In this document: positions 1 to 7,568 of the stretch, piece by piece
Numbering within the stretch: the stretch's first letter is position 1
Layout of the letters: each line of letters starts with the position of its first letter
Source: Bacillota bacterium
Lineage (GTDB): Bacteria > Bacillota > Clostridia > Tissierellales > Sedimentibacteraceae
Length of the DNA: 11,649 nucleotides
NCBI GenBank assembly: GCA_023416855.1
Contig: JAEZGU010000221.1
Coordinates: 1 to 11,649 of the forward strand
Direction of reading: 5' to 3'
Notes under the pieces: generated by a model
Databases searched by the model: none
Seen by the model: only the letters and a program-made list of their open reading frames with translations
What the model was told of the DNA's origin: nothing
Translations under genes and position numbers: made by a program

Positions 1-1
1 G

Positions 2-1348
2 GACAGAGTGTGTGGTTTAATAGTAAGCTACGTAAACAAGACCGATTTGGGAGGCATAGTTGTAAGATTTGCAGGCGAAATAGAATGTGAAGGATATTAT
101 AAAGTTGATCCATTTGAAAATGAAGTATTCGGTCCAACGGGTGAAATATATATTGATAAAGAGTATGAGAAGAACTTTCCAACAATTTATGGCGAGAAAA
201 ATATATTCTCAGTTTGGTTTTCAAAAACCAATGATTTATTTGATATGTTAACCAACCATTCTTTGTTTGGAAGGGGAAAGTTCAAAACTTCCGGTTATGG
301 TTTGATTTATAACCATGGAATGGGTGTAGGACCAGGAGAAGTTATTACCGAAATTATTTCATTACAAGAAAATTATAAAGGCATGTTTAAGGTGGAAGAA
401 AATCAGTATTTGGGATATGAGTGCAAAGATGATGATTTTGTGGTAGTCGCTGTTACAAAACATAAAGAAAATTATGAGCATATTTCCACTGACTATTACT
501 ATATTAATAAAAAGTCACCGGTAAAAATTCACTTACTTACTTCAGACAGATATGATTATACAGTTAAATCAAAAGAAAATGAAAATGAGTTCATATTATC
601 AACCGATGGATTTAACATGACAACAAGAAATTCTGAAGTCAGTCATGATTTGATATGTAAAATAACAGAAAATGGTGCAACGGTTGATGTAAAAGTAGCT
701 GAAGCTGATGAAGAATACAAAAACTTATTTATTCTAAATGATGGGAAAGTTGTACGTTCAATTGATAATAGAAATGACTTTATAATTGTATCAGTAGATA
801 AAATTGATGAAAATTCTGCTATAAAATATAGTGATTATTATTATATTAATAAAAATAGTTTGAATAAGATATTCTTATTCTCTTCTGATGAATATGATTA
901 TAATATGGGTGTAGTAGTTAATGTAAATCAGTTTGTATTATTATCAAAAAGACCAATTAAAAATGACATCCTTGAGGTTCATCATAGTTTCATATGTAAT
1001 ATAACAGAAACAGGTGCGATTGTAGAAAAAGCAGAAGATTTTAATATAGATCGTAATATGATGGATACAAGTGGCAAGAATTTTATTATCCAAGGTTGTA
1101 TTACAGATATAAAACTAAGAGACAAAGCAGTTATTTTAACCTTAAATAATATTAAAATGAGAGAAAAGGATTTATTGACATATGGTTATATAAGTAAGGA
1201 TGGTTTAGTTGAAATTCAATTATATGAAAACAATAGAGGTGGACCGGATATTAATATTGGAGACAATATAACCGTAACCTGCCGTTATACTATAGACAAT
1301 AAGATAATATATGCAACCGGTTCAGAAATTAAAATAATAGAGCAATAA
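2..1348 (+). CDS. Unrecognised protein with internal duplication (5' end outside window)
   Basis: Function not recognised. The frame is open to the left edge, so the gene probably begins outside the window. A GTG at position 8 could serve as a start, but too little sequence precedes it to show a ribosome binding site. Numbering from that GTG gives 446 residues. Residues about 142-226 and 257-338 are two diverged copies of one module: each opens with a hydrophobic strand (DFVVVAVT / DFIIVSVD), continues with DYYYIN and YDY motifs, and closes with a conserved S-x-ICxIT-E-x-GA-V stretch. The C-terminal part, about 358-446, is beta-rich with GCITDIK near its start and a GDNITVTC strand near its end, compatible with an OB-type barrel; that is inference. 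No membrane segment or catalytic motif is visible. The gene stops 45 bases before the flavodoxin-ferredoxin gene on the same strand, so read-through is possible. Confidence 0.7.
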   Translation, partial: DRVCGLIVSYVNKTDLGGIVVRFAGEIECEGYYKVDPFENEVFGPTGEIYIDKEYEKNFPTIYGEKNIFSVWFSKTNDLFDMLTNHSLFGRGKFKTSGYGLIYNHGMGVGPGEVITEIISLQENYKGMFKVEENQYLGYECKDDDFVVVAVTKHKENYEHISTDYYYINKKSPVKIHLLTSDRYDYTVKSKENENEFILSTDGFNMTTRNSEVSHDLICKITENGATVDVKVAEADEEYKNLFILNDGKVVRSIDNRNDFIIVSVDKIDENSAIKYSDYYYINKNSLNKIFLFSSDEYDYNMGVVVNVNQFVLLSKRPIKNDILEVHHSFICNITETGAIVEKAEDFNIDRNMMDTSGKNFIIQGCITDIKLRDKAVILTLNNIKMREKDLLTYGYISKDGLVEIQLYENNRGGPDINIGDNITVTCRYTIDNKIIYATGSEIKIIEQ

Positions 1349-1350
1349 AT

Positions 1351-1380
1351 GAAACCATAGGGGACGGCTCTTGGTGTTTC
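1351..1380. repeat. REP-like short palindromic element
   Basis: Imperfect inverted repeat between two genes. The left arm GAAACCA (1351-1357) pairs with the right arm TGGTGTTTC (1372-1380) if two bases bulge out. The loop holds GGGGACGG (1360-1367) followed by CTCTTGG. It is visibly richer in G+C than its surroundings. From memory, GGGGACGG-cored sequences recur as small dispersed repeats in clostridial genomes, often discussed with REP-associated Y1 transposases; this could not be checked here. It could also act as a weak hairpin in the mRNA between the two genes. Only one copy is present in the window. Confidence 0.4.
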
Positions 1381-1393
1381 GAGGAGTGGATGT

Positions 1394-2185
1394 TTGAATA
1401 TGGAAAAATTGAATCTAAATTTATTGTATTTCAGTGCTACAGAAACTACTGCAAAAGTAATAAAATATATTGCAAAGGGATTAAACAAAGATGCTATAGA
1501 ATACAATATCACTATGCCTCATAATAGAATAAAAAATTTAAAATTCAATGAAGACGATTTAGTGATCATTGGTGTACCTGTATATGCAGGTAGAGTGCCT
1601 GAATTTTTATCAAATTATTTTATATCAAAAATTCATGGAAACAATACTTTTGCGGTTTTCATTGTAGTTTACGGAAATCGTGCGTATGATGATGCCCTAT
1701 TAGAATTGAAAGATATATTTGAAGGTAACGGTTTTATAGGCGTAGCAGGTGGTGCTTTCATCGGTGAGCATTCATATACTGAAAAATTAGCAACAGGTAG
1801 GCCAGATGACTGTGATTTAAGCATCGCTTATAAATTTGGCGTAAATATTAGAGAAAAATTAAATGAAATTAATACATTTTCACATAAGTTAAATATAAAA
1901 GGTAATTATCCATATAGAAAAGGTATGGTATATGAGCCGGTTATGATAGATACAGATAACAAATGCATTAACTGTGGTATATGTTCTGTTAATTGTCCCA
2001 TGGGTGCTATAGATAAATTAAATAACAAAAATATTGATATCTACAAATGTATAAGGTGCTGCAGATGCATTAAAAAATGTCCTGTTAATGCAAAAGATAT
2101 TAGCTATGACTTGCATAAAAAGTTTCTTATTGAGTTTATTAACAAATATAGCTCTGTTAGGCAGGAACCTGAACTTTTTATTTAG
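1394..2185 (+). CDS. Flavodoxin/two-[4Fe-4S] ferredoxin fusion (EFR1-type)
   Basis: Likely a cytoplasmic electron-transfer protein that passes electrons between a flavin and iron-sulfur centres; the redox partner is unknown. The N-terminal half is flavodoxin-like: a hydrophobic first strand leads into the FMN phosphate loop FSATETTAK (residues 13-21), with a second loop GVPVYAGRVPEF at 60-71. The C-terminal part carries two complete CxxCxxCxxxCP motifs, C191/C194/C197/C201 and C219/C222/C225/C229, each able to bind a [4Fe-4S] cluster; C223 is an additional cysteine inside the second motif. The length (263 residues) suits the EFR1 family of anaerobes. The TTG start at 1394 sits 7 bases after GAGGAG (1381-1386). 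An in-frame ATG at 1400 gives a protein two residues shorter and has a wider spacing of 13. The 3' end overlaps the convergent Nudix gene by 8 bases. Confidence 0.85.
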   Translation: MNMEKLNLNLLYFSATETTAKVIKYIAKGLNKDAIEYNITMPHNRIKNLKFNEDDLVIIGVPVYAGRVPEFLSNYFISKIHGNNTFAVFIVVYGNRAYDDALLELKDIFEGNGFIGVAGGAFIGEHSYTEKLATGRPDDCDLSIAYKFGVNIREKLNEINTFSHKLNIKGNYPYRKGMVYEPVMIDTDNKCINCGICSVNCPMGAIDKLNNKNIDIYKCIRCCRCIKKCPVNAKDISYDLHKKFLIEFINKYSSVRQEPELFI

Positions 2186-2702
2186 TTAAGATTATTGAGC
2201 CGTATTGTTTTCGATTATCAAAAAGAAATTGCAATAAGCTTTTATAATATGGTATAAATTGACCATCATCTATCATAGAAAATATTTCTTCCATAGAAGC
2301 CCATTTAACTTTCTGTACTTCTTCATATTGTAGTGTTAGTTTATTTATGTCTATATCTTGTTCAATTAGATAATAATCATCAAAACCCTTGTTAAAGTTA
2401 ACGGTTAGATGCGGTCGGATGTTTGTCAAATCTATTTTTAATCCGATCTCCTCAAACAATTCTCTTTCAGCTGCTTTTTGACTGTTATCACCTTTTATTG
2501 CACTTCCACCTACAGTAACATCCCACATGTTAGACCAACCTTTTTTGAAAGGTTGTCTCTGCTGAATAAGCATTTCACCCTTTGAGTTAAAAATACAAAT
2601 ATGTACAACTAAATGGTAGCAGTTTTCTTTAAAATCTTCTCCACGAGTCATTACCTCATCTGTTTTATTTCTATCAACATCATATATATCCCAAATTTCC
2701 AT
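2178..2702 (-). CDS. Nudix hydrolase, isopentenyl-diphosphate-isomerase-like group
   Basis: Probably hydrolyses a nucleoside diphosphate linked to another moiety; the real substrate cannot be read from the sequence. The 174-residue protein opens with an EIWDIYDVDRN segment, and HLVVHICIFNSKGEMLIQQR (residues 30-49) is the usual first part of IDI-like Nudix proteins. The Nudix box spans 66-88: G66, then R80-E81-L82-F83-E84-E85-I86-G87-L88, with all REUxEExGU positions present. The upstream Glu of the box is replaced by Asp (D72), a conservative change. True isopentenyl-diphosphate isomerase is unlikely because many single-domain proteins with this opening are plain hydrolases. The ATG start follows AGGTGA at a suitable distance. 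The end overlaps the plus-strand ferredoxin gene by 8 bases. A separate promoter is visible upstream, so it need not be cotranscribed with the methyltransferase gene. Confidence 0.85.
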   Translation of the reverse strand: MEIWDIYDVDRNKTDEVMTRGEDFKENCYHLVVHICIFNSKGEMLIQQRQPFKKGWSNMWDVTVGGSAIKGDNSQKAAERELFEEIGLKIDLTNIRPHLTVNFNKGFDDYYLIEQDIDINKLTLQYEEVQKVKWASMEEIFSMIDDGQFIPYYKSLLQFLFDNRKQYGSIILTK

Positions 2703-2740
2703 TCTTCACCTAACCTAATTTAATCTAATCAACAAATAAT

Positions 2741-2769
2741 ATTTTAACTTAAACATTTACTAAAAGCAA
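2741..2769 (-). promoter_or_regulatory. Sigma-A-type promoter for the Nudix gene
   Basis: Reading the minus strand, TTGCTT (2764-2769) is followed after 17 bases by TAAAAT (2741-2746), about 38 bases before the Nudix start codon. The region is very AT-rich, so chance matches are common; spacing and position favour it. Confidence 0.45.
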
Positions 2770-2787
2770 ACAAAACATATTATAAAA

Positions 2788-3378
2788 TCATAATTTAGCA
2801 ACATATAAGTTTGAACGTATATTGGCTTTAACTATTTTCACATCAATAAATTTTTCGTTCATTTCTTGTTCAATTGTTTTAATAAAATTAAAATAATCAC
2901 CACCTTCTAACCATTCAGCTATATCAGTTACTAATCCACGATGCTGGCTATAGTCATATATAATTACAATATGTTTAGTTATTCTTTTCATTTCTTCATA
3001 CATTTTTTGCCGTTCATGTTTATTAAGACCGTGAGCTACAAAGGAAGATATGGAAACATCAAAACTTTTGTCTTCAAAGGGAAGTCCGGTTAGTACATTT
3101 GCTTCTATGAATTTTATTTCTTTATATTTAGCTTTGTTCTTTGATATTTCAATCATTCCTTTAGCAGGATCAATTCCGGTTACATATAAACCCATTTCAT
3201 AAAGGACATTGCACAATGCTCCTGTGCCACAACCAATATCAATTATATTTTCATATATTGATAAATCCAATTCGTTTTTTATAGTACTAAAAATATTTGT
3301 AAAATGTTTTGTCTGAATATTAAAAAATAGTCCGTATATTGATGATATCTTATTGAAAAGTGAACCTTCTGTTTTCAT
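2788..3378 (-). CDS. Class I SAM-dependent methyltransferase
   Basis: Transfers a methyl group from S-adenosylmethionine to an unidentified acceptor. The 196-residue protein has a Rossmann-type methyltransferase core: motif I IDIGCGTGA (residues 46-54) binds SAM, GIDPAKGM (68-75) supplies the acidic residue that usually holds the ribose hydroxyls (D70), and LPFEDKSFDV (99-108) leads into strand 4. The C-terminal part is short and differs from known small-molecule or tRNA methyltransferases that I can recognise, so no substrate is assigned. The ATG start is supported by AAGGAG (3386-3391) 7 bases upstream. The gene is divergent from the membrane-anchored protein at 3516 and shares a 137-base regulatory region with it. 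It is 85 bases upstream of the Nudix gene on the same strand; no terminator hairpin is obvious between them. Confidence 0.85.
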   Translation of the reverse strand: MKTEGSLFNKISSIYGLFFNIQTKHFTNIFSTIKNELDLSIYENIIDIGCGTGALCNVLYEMGLYVTGIDPAKGMIEISKNKAKYKEIKFIEANVLTGLPFEDKSFDVSISSFVAHGLNKHERQKMYEEMKRITKHIVIIYDYSQHRGLVTDIAEWLEGGDYFNFIKTIEQEMNEKFIDVKIVKANIRSNLYVAKL

Positions 3379-3410
3379 GAAAAATCTCCTTGTTAAAACA
3401 TTTGAAATTT

Positions 3411-3416
3411 ATTATA
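3411..3416 (-). promoter_or_regulatory. Probable -10 element of the methyltransferase promoter
   Basis: The minus strand carries a consensus TATAAT 32 bases before the methyltransferase ATG. No convincing -35 hexamer lies at 16-18 bases. A CAACT-GA-AGTTG inverted repeat (3419-3430) sits in the spacer and may bind a regulator. Confidence 0.4.
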
Positions 3417-3443
3417 CCCAACTGAAGTTGCTTCTAACTGAGT

Positions 3444-3472
3444 TTGCAATAATATGGTAAATATTATATAAT
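3444..3472 (+). promoter_or_regulatory. Sigma-A-type promoter for the membrane-anchored protein gene
   Basis: TTGCAA (3444-3449) and a perfect TATAAT (3467-3472) are separated by exactly 17 bases, giving a start site near 3479 and a leader of about 37 bases that ends in GAGGGGG (3504-3510). This is one of the best promoter matches in the window. Confidence 0.65.
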
Positions 3473-3515
3473 TATATTATAAGAGAAAGTATAATAAATA
3501 GTAGAGGGGGAAGTA

Positions 3516-4556
3516 ATGAATAAATTAAATAACAAAAAAGCATCTCCTTGGATTAGTATGGCAGCCATAGTTATATTAATAATTATCATAATTTTCAGAT
3601 TAAGCATTAATCGCACAAATGAACAAGAATATCAATTTCCTTTAAGTTCAGAAGATATAGAAAATGTGTTAACAGAACAAGGAATAGATATGTATGTAGA
3701 AGACAGCAGCACTATAGATGAATCTACACATGGAACGTCTTTAAAAGATACCATAAGAAATGATACAACTTTAAAATATTATGATGACTTAATGTTTGAT
3801 AACTTAATGTTTGGAATCACTTCTCAAGTCAGAAATAATCATAGGAATCTAAACTTAATTTGGCACTTTCCAAAGACACTATCTTCCGAACAGGTTAATG
3901 ATTTTTTCCATAATGAGCTGTCAAAGCAATTTGAGCTTGCAGGCATATTTTATGGGAATAAAAAGCAATTGGACAAGGAATTAAATAAAGTGCTTGATTA
4001 TTATCTCCAAGGAGAAAACTATAATAACGGCTCTTATTGGAATAATAGAGTAGGCAATGCTCACTTAATAGTAAGAAGAGGTATTGGTACATTATCTACA
4101 ATATCCATGATGATTATCCCTGATGAGTTATATGAGGATTATTTAAGTACAACAAATGAGTTGTGGAAAAGTAATGCTGAAGCTCAAAGTATAAAAATAT
4201 ATGAAGGTACGGTAGCTGAAATGGAAAATTTAGCAAGGGAAGAAGTACCAAATGAAAATAATTTAGATACCATAAAACACTTTGTTGTAAAAGGACATAT
4301 AAAAAACATAAAAGAAAATAAAGTTGCCCCAGATCAATTAGCTAATATTGACTCAAACTATTTAATGCCTAATAGAGATAAGTATTTAAGTGCTAAATTG
4401 GTTGATGATACTGGCAGTGTAGATGTGTTTTTGCAAATGACTTCACTTAATGATAATCAATTAAGTATGGAGCGCAATCATAATGTTGTAATATATTATA
4501 ATAAAAATGAGCCGGTTTATGTTGTGCGTTTAAGTACATTGGATTTAGATAATTAA
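3516..4556 (+). CDS. Unrecognised membrane-anchored extracytoplasmic protein
   Basis: Function not recognised. The protein has 346 residues. It begins with a short positively charged stretch (KLNNKK), then a single hydrophobic helix at about 14-28 rich in Ile (AAIVILIIIIIF). There is no lipobox cysteine and no clear signal peptidase site, so an N-terminal membrane anchor with the remainder outside is the likely topology. The middle part is mixed and rich in Asn, Asp and Glu. Residues about 255-340 look beta-rich: FVVKGHIKNIKENKV, then a linker, then LSAKLVDDTGSVDVFLQM and VVIYYNKNEPVYVVRLS. This pattern fits an OB-type barrel, but that is inference only. The ATG is preceded by GAGGGGG at 5 bases and by its own strong promoter. 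Its stop is 20 bases from the convergent end of the aldehyde dehydrogenase gene, and no terminator hairpin is visible in that gap. Confidence 0.75.
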   Translation: MNKLNNKKASPWISMAAIVILIIIIIFRLSINRTNEQEYQFPLSSEDIENVLTEQGIDMYVEDSSTIDESTHGTSLKDTIRNDTTLKYYDDLMFDNLMFGITSQVRNNHRNLNLIWHFPKTLSSEQVNDFFHNELSKQFELAGIFYGNKKQLDKELNKVLDYYLQGENYNNGSYWNNRVGNAHLIVRRGIGTLSTISMMIIPDELYEDYLSTTNELWKSNAEAQSIKIYEGTVAEMENLAREEVPNENNLDTIKHFVVKGHIKNIKENKVAPDQLANIDSNYLMPNRDKYLSAKLVDDTGSVDVFLQMTSLNDNQLSMERNHNVVIYYNKNEPVYVVRLSTLDLDN

Positions 4557-4576
4557 GGCAGATAATTAAATTATGG

Positions 4577-5941
4577 CTATTTTAATAAATAACGAACCAA
4601 TTTTAATTTTTTTTCTATGTATGGATGATATCTCAAAGGCAGGTCAATCCATGTTGACTTTTTGACTATACTTCTATAATTTGTGAATGTATCAAAGCTT
4701 AGCTTACCATGATATCTTCCCATACCAGAACCACCAACACCTCCAAATCCCATGTGTGGTGTTGCTACATGAATAAGTGTGTCGTTAATGCACCCTCCGC
4801 CAAAAGAACATGCGCCGAGAATTTTATTCTCGATTTCTTTGTTTTCAGTGAAAAGATAAAGTGCAAGAGGTTTTGGTCTATTGATTATAAATTCAATACA
4901 TTCCTCTAAGTTTGCATAGCAAATTACAGGAAGTATTGGACCGAAAATTTCTTCCTGCATTATGGGTGAATCAAATTTTACATCTGTGAGCACAGTTGGC
5001 TCAATAAAACATCTTTCTTTGTTTGTTTTTCCACCCATATATATTTTTTCATTTTGCAAAAGCTGAATTAGTCGATTATAATGTTTTTCATTTATAATAA
5101 CAGGCATATTTGAATAATCATCATTAACGAAGAAGCTATCAATGGCTTTTTTGTATTCTTCAAGAAAAATAGATTTTACACTTTTGTGTATTAAAAGATA
5201 ATCAGGAGCAACACATGTTTGTCCGGCATTTATCACTTTGCCAAAAGCAATCCTTTTGGCAGCAAGCTTAATATTGGCTGATTCATCAACAATTACAGGA
5301 CTTTTTCCACCTAACTCAAGAGTTATGGGTGTTAGATTTTCAGAAGCTGATTTCATGACAATTTTTCCGATTTCTACACTACCTGTGAAAAATATATAAT
5401 CAAACTTTTCTTTTAGTAGTGCAGAATTTTGTTCTCTTCCTCCTTCTACAACTGTTATGTATTCGGGAGGAAATGTCTTTGATATTATTTCTGAGATTAC
5501 TTTACTTGTATTGGGAGCATATGCTGAAGGTTTTATAATTGCACAGTTTCCTGCAGAAATAGCTCCTATAAGAGGTGTCATACAAAGCTGCAGAGGGTAG
5601 TTCCATGGTGACATAATTAAAACAACACCGTAAGGCTCCGCGGATATAAAGCTTTTTGAATGAAACTGAGTGATGGGTGTTTTTACCGGACTATCTTTTG
5701 CCCAACGGCTAATATGCTTTAGGTGAAATTTAATTTCTTCTAAAACTATTCCTGTTTCTGTTATATAGGTTTCAAAAGGAGTTTTGTTAAGATCATTTTT
5801 CATAGCAGCTTCAATTAAGTGCTCATAATTTTTTATTGCTTCCTTAAGCTTCATAAGAGCATTTTTTCTAAAATTTAAAGAACGAGTAGCTCCTGATAAA
5901 TAATATTTTTTTTGATTTGCAACTATGTCCTTGATATTCAT
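4577..5941 (-). CDS. NAD(P)-dependent aldehyde dehydrogenase, class 3-like
   Basis: Oxidises an aldehyde to the carboxylic acid with NAD+ or NADP+. All core elements are present in 454 residues: PWNYP (112-116, with the oxyanion-hole Asn114), FTGSVEIG (185-192) at the cofactor site, the general base in LELGGKSP (Glu209), the nucleophile in GQTCVAPDY (Cys243), EIFGP (331-335), and the C-terminal GMGRYHGK...FDTFT...RSIV block that marks the class 3 group. The tail (LPLRYHPY, then a basic KKLKLVRYLL stretch) is also class 3-like. The length is normal. ATG start with AAAGGA (5949-5954) 7 bases upstream. It is the last gene of the TetR-controlled operon, 21 bases after the kinase. In that setting it would oxidise the aldehyde released by the aldolase, which is inference; class 3 enzymes often accept medium-chain or aromatic aldehydes instead. 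Confidence 0.92.
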   Translation of the reverse strand: MNIKDIVANQKKYYLSGATRSLNFRKNALMKLKEAIKNYEHLIEAAMKNDLNKTPFETYITETGIVLEEIKFHLKHISRWAKDSPVKTPITQFHSKSFISAEPYGVVLIMSPWNYPLQLCMTPLIGAISAGNCAIIKPSAYAPNTSKVISEIISKTFPPEYITVVEGGREQNSALLKEKFDYIFFTGSVEIGKIVMKSASENLTPITLELGGKSPVIVDESANIKLAAKRIAFGKVINAGQTCVAPDYLLIHKSVKSIFLEEYKKAIDSFFVNDDYSNMPVIINEKHYNRLIQLLQNEKIYMGGKTNKERCFIEPTVLTDVKFDSPIMQEEIFGPILPVICYANLEECIEFIINRPKPLALYLFTENKEIENKILGACSFGGGCINDTLIHVATPHMGFGGVGGSGMGRYHGKLSFDTFTNYRSIVKKSTWIDLPLRYHPYIEKKLKLVRYLLK

Positions 5942-5962
5942 ATATATATCCTTTTATTTATG

Positions 5963-7558
5963 CTAATTGTTCAATGTATGAAAAGCCTTTTTGTTATTTT
6001 TATAAAGCGATTTAAATACTGGGAAGAATTTATTATAAACTTCAGTGTTATTTATATTGGGTACATATTTTCTGTTTGGAGAAATTAGTTCCTTTGATGA
6101 AACTATACTATCAATTACTCCAAGTCCAACTGCAGCTGTTATTGCTGCTCCTACAGCACCGACATCTTGAGGATTGTTTACCGTTTCAATTTCTCTGCCT
6201 AACATATCAGATAGTATTTGACAAGTAAGGGGTGATAAAGCACCGCCTCCGACTAACTTTATTACAGGTTTTGTTTTAACATTAGTTTCTATGGCTTCAA
6301 GCTGCCATCTCAAATGATAGCAAATTCCCTCTATAACTGAGTGTATCATTTCTGTCTTGCCGGTTTCAAGCCCTATATTAAAAAACATTCCGCGAGCATT
6401 ATGATCTTCAAAGGGGCATCTGTTGCCGTGAAGCCATGGCGTAAAAATAACTCCATTGCTACCAGCCGGAACATCTTTTACACTATCCATCATAAAATCA
6501 TACAAGTCTTTATATTTACTCTCAGAATCTTTCCAAACCTCTTTTCCTTCTAAAAATAATCCTATTTCATCCAATGCAAGATGATCTTTAACCCATTCAA
6601 GGCATTTTCCGGCAGTTTCAAGCTCAGCAAAATAATAATAAAAATTAGGATTAGCTCCAACAATGGACGCAATCATATTTTTTATATCAAGCTTTTGCTT
6701 TTTTACAACAACTGATACCCATCCTGAAGTACCCATATATATGTGAGCTTCACCTTCTTCAACTGCTCCTGCACCGATTCCTATAAGTGAAGCATCTCCA
6801 CCACCTGAAAATACAGGTATATTAGGGGTTAAACACAGCTCTTTAGCTGTTTTTTCGGTTAAAGTCCCAACTTTGTCTGTGCTTTTGCATACATTGGGCA
6901 AATGATTTATATTCACTCCCATCAGATTACATAATTCTTGGCTAAATTGTTTTTTACCCTTTCTTGTATCGTAAAGTAGAGTAGCAAAAGCGCTGTCTTC
7001 TGACATTAGGAATTCACCACAGGCCTTTGAAACAAGGAAGTCCTTTACATCAAGCCATTTGAAAAGTTTAGAAAATATTTCAGGCTCATTGTTTTCAACC
7101 CATTTATATTTCCATACAGGGTCTTTTACACTGGCAGATACTGCACCACTGATTAGTATTGATTTAAGTAGTTTGTATGCATTAAGTCCTGCTACTTTAA
7201 AACCTGACATAATGCCTTTTTTCATTTCTTCTTCAGCACGATTGTCCATATAGCTCATTGCTCTTCTTATGGGAATTCCATTTTTATCGATCATTACAAC
7301 AGCTTGCATTTGTGCGCAAAATGATATTCCTGAAATGTTTTCTTTTTTTATGTTTGAACTATTCATCACTATTTCAGTAGTATGGCACATTGCTTTCCAC
7401 CAATGTTCAGGGTCTTGCTCTACACCGCCGTTTTCTAAAACAATTAAGTCATATCCTTCCATAGCGCTTTGGATTAGAGTTATTTTATTGGAGATTTCAA
7501 ATAAGCATGTCTTAACACCGGTGGTTCCAATATCATAGGCGATTATATAAATAGACAT
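5963..7558 (-). CDS. FGGY-family carbohydrate kinase (xylulokinase-like)
   Basis: ATP-dependent phosphorylation of a sugar, ketose or polyol in the cytoplasm. The 531-residue protein has both FGGY domains: phosphate-1 loop YDIGTTGVK (8-16), the substrate-side motif YMDNRAEEEM (103-112, like the W/Y-x-D-x-R of xylulokinases), catalytic Asp255 in GGGDAS, MGTSGW (275-280), the GNRCPFEDHNARG segment (378-390) and the adenosine motif GGGA (437-440). General similarity is to xylulokinase, but the substrate cannot be fixed. The frame is open further upstream to 7612, but the start at 7558 is chosen because AAGGAG (7565-7570) lies 6 bases before it and because the longer form would overlap the aldolase gene and add 18 residues before the first beta strand. 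The ribosome binding site overlaps the aldolase stop codon, and the gap between the genes is 10 bases, so the two are cotranscribed. Confidence 0.93.
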   Translation of the reverse strand: MSIYIIAYDIGTTGVKTCLFEISNKITLIQSAMEGYDLIVLENGGVEQDPEHWWKAMCHTTEIVMNSSNIKKENISGISFCAQMQAVVMIDKNGIPIRRAMSYMDNRAEEEMKKGIMSGFKVAGLNAYKLLKSILISGAVSASVKDPVWKYKWVENNEPEIFSKLFKWLDVKDFLVSKACGEFLMSEDSAFATLLYDTRKGKKQFSQELCNLMGVNINHLPNVCKSTDKVGTLTEKTAKELCLTPNIPVFSGGGDASLIGIGAGAVEEGEAHIYMGTSGWVSVVVKKQKLDIKNMIASIVGANPNFYYYFAELETAGKCLEWVKDHLALDEIGLFLEGKEVWKDSESKYKDLYDFMMDSVKDVPAGSNGVIFTPWLHGNRCPFEDHNARGMFFNIGLETGKTEMIHSVIEGICYHLRWQLEAIETNVKTKPVIKLVGGGALSPLTCQILSDMLGREIETVNNPQDVGAVGAAITAAVGLGVIDSIVSSKELISPNRKYVPNINNTEVYNKFFPVFKSLYKNNKKAFHTLNN

Positions 7559-7568
7559 AACATTCTCC

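Noticed and set aside
1285..1512. Minus-strand open frame encoding a hydrophobic peptide
   Set aside because: It lies antisense across the end of one gene, the REP-like element and the start of the ferredoxin gene; no ribosome binding site or family was seen.
2178..2702. Isopentenyl-diphosphate isomerase (idi)
   Set aside because: The protein matches the IDI-like Nudix group but no isoprenoid gene is nearby, and most single-domain members of this type are annotated only as hydrolases.
4557..4576. Bidirectional terminator between the convergent genes
   Set aside because: The 20-base gap contains only AT-rich sequence without a stable stem followed by a T run.
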